64,000 bases of DNA, from assembly GCA_036732005.1 (NCBI GenBank), contig DAINDF010000012.1, forward strand, positions 23,296 through 87,295, in the 5' to 3' direction. The translations under genes and the position numbers were made by a program. Shown piece by piece: positions 57,761 through 64,000 of the stretch (position 1 is the first letter of the stretch; every line of letters begins with the position of its first letter). Origin of the DNA: UBA1926 sp036732005 (lineage in GTDB: Bacteria; Planctomycetota; Phycisphaerae; Phycisphaerales; UBA1924). The notes under the pieces are model-generated. The model was not told where the DNA came from, made no database searches, and saw nothing but the letters and a program-made list of their open reading frames with translations.

Positions 57761-59299
57761 TCAGCCCGGGTCCTCCCCGTGAGGCGCGAGCGGCGGCCGG
57801 GACTCGACGCCCGCGGGCGCCGCGTCCCCCGTCACCGCGCCCTCGGCGGCCTGCCGCTCGCTCACCCGGTTCATCCAGTCGACCACGACGATCATCTCGA
57901 CGGTCGGCAGCACCAGGGCGAGGAGCGAAGACACCAGAAGGCTGACGCGCACGCGCCACGACCGCGCGAGAAAAGCCATCGCGAACGATCCAATCCCCAC
58001 CACGATGAACGGCGTCAGCAGACCCACTGTCGCCATCGCGATCAGCACCGCGTGCACGCGCCCCGGGGGGAGCATCGGCGTGTCCTGCGCGGCGAGCCAG
58101 GCCTCGAACTCGGGGTCCTCGCCCAGGACATCGAGCGCCACGCCGACGACGATCAACTGGGCGATCAGCAGCAGGCAGACCGCGATGATCAGCACGATCG
58201 CCGAGAGCACCCGCTCGTGCCGCCTGGCGAACCGCAGCGCCCGCCTCGCGCCGCCCGCGGCGCGGGTCTGGATGGGCTCGCCTTCGAGGTAGCGCCGCAG
58301 GTCCGCGGCGAGTTCCGAGGCCGAGGGGTAGCGTTCGCCCCGGTCCTTCTGCAGGCAGGATTCGACGATCGCGTCGAGGTCCCCGCGGAGGACCCGCGAC
58401 ATGTGCCGGACGGTGGAACGCCGCGCCCGGGCGATCTGCTCGGGCGTGCCCGCGTCGCCCTCGGCGAGCCTCCGCACGCGCGTGCTGGGCCGCTCGGGCA
58501 CGACCTCCCGCAGCGCGCGCTGGATCTCGAAGAGCCCCGAGGTCTGGAGTTCGAACGGGCGCACGCCGGCGAGCAGCTCGTAGAGCACCACCCCCAGCGA
58601 GTAGACATCCGCCCGCGTGTCGATGTCGAGGCCCGACATCTCGGCCTGCTCCGGGCTCATGTACTCGGGCGTGCCGATCATCTGCCCGCGCTCGGTGAAG
58701 AGCGTCGCCTCGCTGAGCCTCTGGTTCAGGGCCTTGGCGATGCCGAAGTCGATGACCTTCGCGCGCGGGGCCCCGTCCGCGTAGGCGACGAGGATGTTGC
58801 TCGGCTTGATGTCCCGGTGCACCACGCCCTTCGTGTGCGCGTGCTGCACCGCCTCGCACACCTGGATGAACAGGCCCACCCGCTCGTCGATCGTCAGCCG
58901 GTGCCGATCGCAGAACGAGGTGATCGGCTCGCCCGCGACATACTCCATCACGAAGAACGGCCGCCCCGCCCCGGGCTCCCCGTCCGGCACCGTCCCCCCG
59001 TCGAACACCCGCGCCACGCCCGCGTGGTCCATCACCGCCAGCGCCTGACGCTCGGCCTCGAACCGCGCGACCACCGCCCGCGAGTCCATCCCCGGCTTGA
59101 TCACCTTCAACGCGACCCGCCGACGCATCGGCGCGACCTGCTCGGCCGCGTAGACGATCCCGAACCCCCCCTCCCCGATCACCTCGCGGATCACATAGGG
59201 CCCCACCCGCCCCGGATGCCCGGGCACCGGCGTGGGCGGGTGCGGCCTCGCGGGCTGGTCGGCCGTTGGCGCATCGGGGGTCGGGCGCTCGGGTGGCAT
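57761..59299 (-). CDS. Membrane-anchored Ser/Thr protein kinase (PknB type)
   Basis: A 512-residue kinase. All core motifs are present: glycine loop GEGGFGIVYAAEQ, lysine VALKVIKPG, HRD loop VVHRDIKPSNILV, DFG in VIDFGIAKA, and GTPEYMSPEQ. After the kinase domain (about 30-330) come two to four hydrophobic helices (VLSAIVLIIAVCLLLIAQLI, then AVLIAMATVGLLTPFIVVGI), which anchor it in the membrane. The Pro-rich N-terminus is cytoplasmic. GATACT lies seven bases before the ATG. The FHA histidine kinase follows. Confidence 0.94.
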   Translation of the reverse strand: MPPERPTPDAPTADQPARPHPPTPVPGHPGRVGPYVIREVIGEGGFGIVYAAEQVAPMRRRVALKVIKPGMDSRAVVARFEAERQALAVMDHAGVARVFDGGTVPDGEPGAGRPFFVMEYVAGEPITSFCDRHRLTIDERVGLFIQVCEAVQHAHTKGVVHRDIKPSNILVAYADGAPRAKVIDFGIAKALNQRLSEATLFTERGQMIGTPEYMSPEQAEMSGLDIDTRADVYSLGVVLYELLAGVRPFELQTSGLFEIQRALREVVPERPSTRVRRLAEGDAGTPEQIARARRSTVRHMSRVLRGDLDAIVESCLQKDRGERYPSASELAADLRRYLEGEPIQTRAAGGARRALRFARRHERVLSAIVLIIAVCLLLIAQLIVVGVALDVLGEDPEFEAWLAAQDTPMLPPGRVHAVLIAMATVGLLTPFIVVGIGSFAMAFLARSWRVRVSLLVSSLLALVLPTVEMIVVVDWMNRVSERQAAEGAVTGDAAPAGVESRPPLAPHGEDPG

Positions 59300-59506
59300 G
59301 GCCTGAAGTATCCGCGGCGGGGGGGCAAATGAAAACACCGATTGCGACGAGGGCGCGAAAGCCACAAGGGGTTTCCCTTCAACACCCCCGTTTCGGGCCT
59401 GTTCTCGCGATCCGCTCGCGGCGGGGCCGATCTCGTGGCAGGTTTTCCAAGGCGCGGGACGGGGCGGCGATCCGCCGGCACGGGCCGCGCGAGAGGGAGA
59501 ATCACG

Positions 59507-60178
59507 ATGCGCACCACCCGCTTCGCCGCCGCAGCCGCCACGCTGGGCCTGGTCGTCTCGGCCCAGGCCGGCCTCACTTACGGAACGGCAACGCGCGACC
59601 AGTTCGCCGCCTGGCACACCACCCTCGGCGGCGTCCACCTCGACTTCGAGAGCGTCCCCGCGGGCACCAACCTCCTGCCGGGGACCGACCCGTTCGGTGT
59701 CGGGGCCCGCTTCGCGTCCATCATCAACACCGCCGGCAACCCCTTCGGGCCCGAGCATGTCGAGGTCTCCTCCGCCCACGGCTATTCGACCTACGGCAAC
59801 ACCATCTGCGGGTCGCCCTTCCAGTTCGGGTCGGACGACGGCCGCGTGGGCTACGAGGTCCGTTTCGATGTCGCCCAGGGCCGCGCGGGCATCCTCAGGG
59901 CCTGGAACACCGCCGCCGTCACCCGCTTCTACAACGCCGCGGGCGTGCTCCTCGCCGAGCATGTCAACACGGTGGGCGCCGAGTTCGTCGGCTGGGTCGC
60001 CCAGAATGGCGACGGCTCCGACTTCGTCGCCCGGATCGTGATGGACGGCAACCTCATGTCCGGCACGCGGCAGGTGGGCTACTCGGACGACCTCTACTTC
60101 GGGGCGTTCGTTCCCGCCCCGGGCGGCGCGGCGTTGCTGCTGATCGCGCTGGCCGCCCCCGCGACCCGGCGGAGGTGA
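59507..60178 (+). CDS. Secreted protein with PEP-CTERM-like tail
   Basis: A 223-residue exported protein. Signal peptide MRTTRFAAAAATLGLVVSAQ, then a beta-rich domain (LDFESVPAGTNLLPG, a phrase typical of PEP-CTERM proteins). The C-terminus VPAPGGAALLLIALAAPATR, ending RR, gives a PAP motif, helix and Arg cluster. GAGGGAGA precedes the ATG at 59507, which excludes the longer frame. Surface display is inferred. Confidence 0.85.
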   Translation: MRTTRFAAAAATLGLVVSAQAGLTYGTATRDQFAAWHTTLGGVHLDFESVPAGTNLLPGTDPFGVGARFASIINTAGNPFGPEHVEVSSAHGYSTYGNTICGSPFQFGSDDGRVGYEVRFDVAQGRAGILRAWNTAAVTRFYNAAGVLLAEHVNTVGAEFVGWVAQNGDGSDFVARIVMDGNLMSGTRQVGYSDDLYFGAFVPAPGGAALLLIALAAPATRRR

Positions 60179-60197
60179 CACGGGCCCGGCGGGCCCA

Positions 60198-60641
60198 TCA
60201 GTCGCACTTCTCGAGCGCCTCGATCTTCTCGATCCGGCGCTGGTGCCGCCCGCCCTCGAACTCGGTCTTGAGCCACTTCTCCACGATCGCCGCGACCTTG
60301 CGCTCGCCCAGCAGGTCGCCCGAGAGGCAGATGACATTCGCGTTGTTGTGGCTCCGCGCCAGCCCGGCCGTCAGTTCGTCGTGAACCAGCGCCGCCCGCA
60401 CGCCGGCGATCTTGTTCGCCGCGATCGACATGCCGATCCCCGTGCCGCAGATCAGCACGCCCAGGTCCGCCGAGCCAGACGCGACGGCGCGCCCGACCTC
60501 CGCCGCCTTGTCGGGGTAGTCGCACGCCTGCCCCTCGCCCGGCGCCGACTGCAGGACCTCATGCCCCATCTGCTTGAGCAACTGCTCGATCTGCTCGGCG
60601 ATGGCCCGTCCCCGGTGGTCCGACGAAACCGCGATCCTCAT
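60198..60641 (-). CDS. rpiB: Ribose-5-phosphate isomerase B
   Basis: A 147-residue enzyme interconverting ribose-5-phosphate and ribulose-5-phosphate. MRIAVSSDHRG is the typical start, and LGVLICGTGIGMSIAANK carries the catalytic cysteine region. ARSHNNANVICLSGDLLG completes the signature. Its ATG overlaps the stop of the Sua5/phosphatase gene (ATGA), so the two are coupled. The same neighbourhood (Sua5, phosphatase, RpiB) occurs in Bacillus as ywlC-ywlE-ywlF. Confidence 0.95.
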   Translation of the reverse strand: MRIAVSSDHRGRAIAEQIEQLLKQMGHEVLQSAPGEGQACDYPDKAAEVGRAVASGSADLGVLICGTGIGMSIAANKIAGVRAALVHDELTAGLARSHNNANVICLSGDLLGERKVAAIVEKWLKTEFEGGRHQRRIEKIEALEKCD

Positions 60642-61765
60642 AGTCCGAACTCCTCGAGCCGGGCGGCGACCAGGTCGCGCAGCCGCTCGGCCGTCTCACG
60701 ATAGACCTTCGCCGGACCCCCGATCGGATCGGGCACCTCCCCGTCCGGGTCGAGCAGATCCACCCGGTCCGCGGCGTCGAGGCACAGGTCGAGCACGCGT
60801 TCCCGGTGCGACTCGGTCATCACGAACACCCGCTCGGCCCGCTCGATCATCTTCGTCGTCAGGCGACGCGACCGGTGCGAACGCAGGTCGCCCCCCAGCG
60901 CCGCCGCCGCCTCCACCGCCTCGGGCGTCGCCGTCAGCCCGTCCCCCGTCGACGCGCCCGCCGATTCCACCACGACCTCGATCCCGGGCTCGCCCGCCCC
61001 GGCACGCTCGGCGACCATCGCCCGGGCGATCGCCTCGGCCATCGGGCTGCGGCAGGTGTTCCCCGTGCAGACGAAGAGGATCCGCCGACGCAACGCCTCG
61101 AGCACATCCGCCTCGGTCACCGACCCGTGCCCCTTGACCTCGAACGCCCCGCTCAGGTGCAGGCGGACCGTGCTCGAGGGCCGCGACGCGGGCAGCACCC
61201 CCGCGTCGATGACCGCCCCGGGGAACTCGAGCCCCTCGGCCAGCGCCAGGTCGCTCCGCCCCGGCTCGCCCCACCGCGTCGCCCCCAGCCGCTCGGCGAT
61301 CACCGCCACGCCCGAGGCCTCGACGAGGTGCCGCGCGATCTCGCCGGCGCTGACCCGCACCGCGACCCACCCCTCGTGGTCGATCACGCCCGGCGCCACG
61401 CCCAGCCGATCGCGCAGCGCGTCGATGGTCTCCGAAGGCTGCTCCAGGATAAAACGCACCGGGCCCGGCAGCAGGCGATCAAACAGGCGCCGGTGGACCG
61501 CGGTCGGCAGCGCGAGCATCCCGCGCGCGCCCTCCACCGTCGCCGAGTGCCAGGTGAACCGGGGGTCGCCCGCCCGCCCGGGGCCCGTCTCGGCCCGCAG
61601 CGTCGCGACCGTCTCGGCCCGGCCCGCGTTGGCGAACACCCCGTACACCGTCTCGGTCGGCGCGATGACCAGCCCCCCGTCCCGGAGCACCTCGGCCGCG
61701 GCGCGCACGGCCTCCCGCCGGCCCGCCGGGTCGAGCGCCTCCCAGGATCGTGTGTCCACGCGCAT
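60638..61765 (-). CDS. Sua5/YrdC-like domain fused to low-molecular-weight protein phosphatase
   Basis: A 375-residue fusion. Residues 1-215 are Sua5-like (PTETVYGVFANA, SRPSSTVRL). However, the lysine-rich KxR site and the TSAN motif that contact threonylcarbamoyl-AMP and RNA are not visible, so activity is doubtful. Residues ~228-375 are a low-molecular-weight phosphatase with P-loop FVCTGNTCRSPMAEA (C233, R239) and the acid loop DPDGEVPDP. T237 equals the threonine that favours phosphoarginine in YwlE. GATACT lies seven bases before the ATG. Confidence 0.9.
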   Translation of the reverse strand: MRVDTRSWEALDPAGRREAVRAAAEVLRDGGLVIAPTETVYGVFANAGRAETVATLRAETGPGRAGDPRFTWHSATVEGARGMLALPTAVHRRLFDRLLPGPVRFILEQPSETIDALRDRLGVAPGVIDHEGWVAVRVSAGEIARHLVEASGVAVIAERLGATRWGEPGRSDLALAEGLEFPGAVIDAGVLPASRPSSTVRLHLSGAFEVKGHGSVTEADVLEALRRRILFVCTGNTCRSPMAEAIARAMVAERAGAGEPGIEVVVESAGASTGDGLTATPEAVEAAAALGGDLRSHRSRRLTTKMIERAERVFVMTESHRERVLDLCLDAADRVDLLDPDGEVPDPIGGPAKVYRETAERLRDLVAARLEEFGL

Positions 61766-61981
61766 GCCCGGGAGTATCGCGCCCCCGGGACGCGGATGCA
61801 AACCGGGTCGGGCCGCAATCCCCAAACAGGGTCCGCCCATTCGGGGTGCGACCGCCCCCACCCGCCGGCCTGTCCGGACAGATTGAATCCGGCCCGAACC
61901 CGGGGCGTATAGAGTGCCCGGCTGAAACCCGCCCCGGCCGCAAGGCCCGGCCCGCCGACCCACGCAGCGAGGGAAGTCATC

Positions 61982-63109
61982 ATGACCGCGACCCCCAGCG
62001 CCCGCCGTCCGGGCTTCACGCTCATCGAACTGCTGACGGTGATCTTCATCATCGCCGTCCTCATCGCGATCCTGCTCCCCGCGCTCGGGTCCGTGCAGCG
62101 ATCGGGCCGGAGGGCCTCCACCCAGAGCCTGCTGACCGAACTGACCAACGCGGCCGCCTCCTTCCAACTCGACAACCGCCGCCTCCCCGGGTACTTCACG
62201 CAGACCGAGCTCGGCGCCGAGGACAACTGGGATTCCGGCGCCGGCCCGGGGCTCACGGCCCTCGAGAACGCCCTGCTCGACCTCTCCGCGAAGGGGGCGA
62301 TCGCCACCGAGGAGCCCGCCGACGCCGACGCCTGGATCGAGGTGAACCCCACCACCGACGATGACCGCCGGATCTGGGTCAAGGCCGATCTGCTCGGCGC
62401 CGACGAGGGGAACTACTTCCTCCCCGGCGGGAGCGCCCTCGCCTTCATGGGCACCACCCAGCAGCCCGGCACGATCACCTCGTCCCAGTCGGCCGGGCCC
62501 GGGCTGCCCGACCTCGTCGACCCCTTCGGCCAGCCCATCATCGCCTGGATCCAGGACGAGTCGACCGCGACGACGATCCGTGACACGCACGACCTCGTCG
62601 CCCCATCGTCCGACGATCATCCCTCGCGCTTCTACTGGACCTCCAACGGCTCGATGCTCTCCAGCTCCAGCCTCGGCGAGCAGGGACGCGACATGACCGC
62701 CGCGCCAACCCCGGGCGGCGTCGGCAGCCTGATCGGCTCGGGCGCGTTCGATCTGGGCGAAGAGGAGATCGAGGGCGTCATGGCCGCCCTGCTGGGCCAC
62801 CCGGGCTACCCCGACGAGGGCTCCCTCGCCTCGGGCGACTACGACGGGATCTTCCCGCGCCAGGCCCGCGGCTCGTTCATCGCCCACTCCGCCGGGCCCG
62901 ACGGGCAGTTCCTCGCCGCCGACGACAACCGCCTCGGCCGCCTCCTCTCCACCGACATGTTCGGCGCGGGCAACTTCGACATCACCTACGGCGTGAACTT
63001 CTTTAAGAGCGCCTCGGGCGGCTCGTCCAACCGCCGGACCTCGGACAACGGCCAGCCCGCCACCGCCGACTTCCTCGACGCCTTCGACGACCTGGTCGTC
63101 TCGCAGTAA
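61982..63109 (+). CDS. Type II secretion / type IV pilus-like pseudopilin
   Basis: A 375-residue prepilin-like protein. The N-terminus RRPGFTLIELLTVIFIIAVL has the prepilin peptidase site between G and F, the +5 glutamate and the hydrophobic assembly helix. The remainder is a large secreted globular region with a Ser/Gly-rich part. It resembles the abundant pseudopilins of planctomycetes. AGGGAAG is about six bases upstream of the ATG. No other secretion genes are in the window. Confidence 0.9.
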   Translation: MTATPSARRPGFTLIELLTVIFIIAVLIAILLPALGSVQRSGRRASTQSLLTELTNAAASFQLDNRRLPGYFTQTELGAEDNWDSGAGPGLTALENALLDLSAKGAIATEEPADADAWIEVNPTTDDDRRIWVKADLLGADEGNYFLPGGSALAFMGTTQQPGTITSSQSAGPGLPDLVDPFGQPIIAWIQDESTATTIRDTHDLVAPSSDDHPSRFYWTSNGSMLSSSSLGEQGRDMTAAPTPGGVGSLIGSGAFDLGEEEIEGVMAALLGHPGYPDEGSLASGDYDGIFPRQARGSFIAHSAGPDGQFLAADDNRLGRLLSTDMFGAGNFDITYGVNFFKSASGGSSNRRTSDNGQPATADFLDAFDDLVVSQ

Positions 63110-63154
63110 CACGCCGCGCTTGCCCCGGGGCCCGGGTTCCGGCACCATGCCCAG

Positions 63155-64000
63155 GTGCCCGACCGATCCTCCCCCGAGCCGATCGCCTCCGCCCGCGTGG
63201 CTTGCGCCGCCCGCGTCCGCGCCTGGGGGGTCTTTGCCGCGCTCGCCGCCGGGGTCTGGCTCTCGGCCCGCCTCTCGCCCCACGCCGCCCCGATCGCCGC
63301 GATCATCGGGGACACCCCGCTCTCCGCGCTCGCCTTCGGCGCGGCGGGCCTCGCCTCGGCCTCGATCCTCCTCCTCGGCGCCGCCCCGGCCCGGGCGGCG
63401 GCCTTGCTCGCTTCGCTCGCCCTCGGCTTTGCCGCCCACCACGCCCGGGTGCACGAACTCCCGCGCGACCACTTCGCGCGCCTGCTTGGCCCCGCCGCCC
63501 CGGGCGCACCCGCGCCCCTGCTGCGGCTCGAAGGGGTGGCGCTCGAGCGCCCGATCGTCGAGGCGGCGCGCCCCGGCACGCTCGACGCGATGCTCTCGCG
63601 GTTCGACGGGCCGACCGCGGGCTTTCCGCTCCGCGTCGACACGCTGCACACCGACGCCGGGCCGATCCGCGTGCGGGGCGTTGTCGGGGTCTACGCCCCG
63701 ATCGAGGAGATCGGCGGGGTCCACCCGGGCGAACGCTTGCGCGTTCTGGGGCTGCACCACCCGACGCGCCCCGCGATGAACCCGGGCCAGCCCGACCCGC
63801 TCGCGTGGGCGAACCAGGCCGGGCGCGCGGGTTGGCTGCGGACCGCCGGCGGCGCGGTCGAGCCGCTCGGCCCGAGGTCCATCCGCGACCGGGTGAACGC
63901 GCTCGCGCTGCGGGCCCGGGCGTCGGCCCGCGCCGCCGCGTCGGCCGTGCTGCCGAGCGACCGCTCGCCCGCCGCCGATGTGCTCGGGGCGATGCTGCTG
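63155..64000 (+). CDS. comEC: ComEC/Rec2-like competence protein, N-terminal part (cut by window edge)
   Basis: An open frame of at least 282 codons that runs off the window end. It starts at a GTG with a weak ribosome site, 45 bases after the pseudopilin. The N-terminus has hydrophobic helices (VFAALAAGVWLSARLS, ALAFGAAGLASASILLLG). Then the DUF4131-type beta domain follows with ERLRVLGLHHPTRPAMNPGQ, then PDPLAWANQAGRAGWLR, the hallmark of ComEC. ComEC forms the inner-membrane channel for DNA uptake. The pseudopilin next door may belong to the same uptake machinery, but this is inference. Confidence 0.82.
   Translation, partial: MPDRSSPEPIASARVACAARVRAWGVFAALAAGVWLSARLSPHAAPIAAIIGDTPLSALAFGAAGLASASILLLGAAPARAAALLASLALGFAAHHARVHELPRDHFARLLGPAAPGAPAPLLRLEGVALERPIVEAARPGTLDAMLSRFDGPTAGFPLRVDTLHTDAGPIRVRGVVGVYAPIEEIGGVHPGERLRVLGLHHPTRPAMNPGQPDPLAWANQAGRAGWLRTAGGAVEPLGPRSIRDRVNALALRARASARAAASAVLPSDRSPAADVLGAMLL

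Overview
The window is high-GC bacterial chromosome, most likely from a member of the Phycisphaerales (Planctomycetota). The main evidence is seven secreted proteins ending in the planctomycete-type dockerin repeat (DLADINAF-like pairs, often finishing in Gly-Cys-Pro or Gly-Cys-Glu). Two further secreted proteins end in a PAP motif, a hydrophobic helix and an Arg cluster, a PEP-CTERM-like sorting signal. No tRNA, rRNA, CRISPR array, prophage or insertion sequence was recognised. Coding density is high and genes lie on both strands in short operons.

Layout. 0.1-11.7 kb is an accessory surface region: an FG-GAP/UnbV dockerin protein, a second dockerin protein, a DJ-1 family protein divergent from a PLP decarboxylase, a lipoprotein, a LuxR-type regulator, and a WYL regulator set between two paralogous SGNH carbohydrate esterases. 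11.8-18.8 kb holds rsmD overlapping a UvrD-type helicase-nuclease, then an M16 protease. 18.9-28.3 kb holds an NxxGxxAF-repeat dockerin protein, a stand-alone atpG, a membrane PP2C phosphatase, an FAD oxidoreductase coupled to a DUF2256/DUF3253 protein, nhaA and a CCA-adding-type nucleotidyltransferase. 28.4-37.2 kb has a tandem pair of exported ClpP-fold proteins, an M3 peptidase, two tandem DGGY-repeat dockerin proteins and a small lipoprotein. 37.7-49.9 kb has a YjfB-like protein, clpB, a haem-motif lipoprotein, a highly structured gene-free stretch with two intrinsic terminators, a PLP fold-IV enzyme, dnaE and a Fic protein. 49.9-64 kb has ubiX-ppc, a lipoprotein with pyrB-gmk, a Ser/Thr kinase with an FHA-GAF histidine kinase, a Sua5/phosphatase fusion overlapping rpiB, a pseudopilin, and the start of comEC cut by the window edge.

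Most notable signals. (1) The clpB Shine-Dalgarno is fully enclosed in a hairpin with a G-G mismatch and a G-U pair, like an RNA thermometer. (2) The nhaA Shine-Dalgarno is sequestered by a ten-pair hairpin at the end of a 420-base leader. (3) A chain of hairpins with a strong terminator suggests an unrecognised ncRNA near 41.6-42.0 kb. (4) Several genes have a TANNNT box 6-8 bases before the start codon and no Shine-Dalgarno, suggesting leaderless mRNAs. (5) The ClpP-fold pair looks like one active and one inactive member. (6) A degenerate Sua5 domain is fused to a phosphatase whose P-loop resembles protein-arginine phosphatases.
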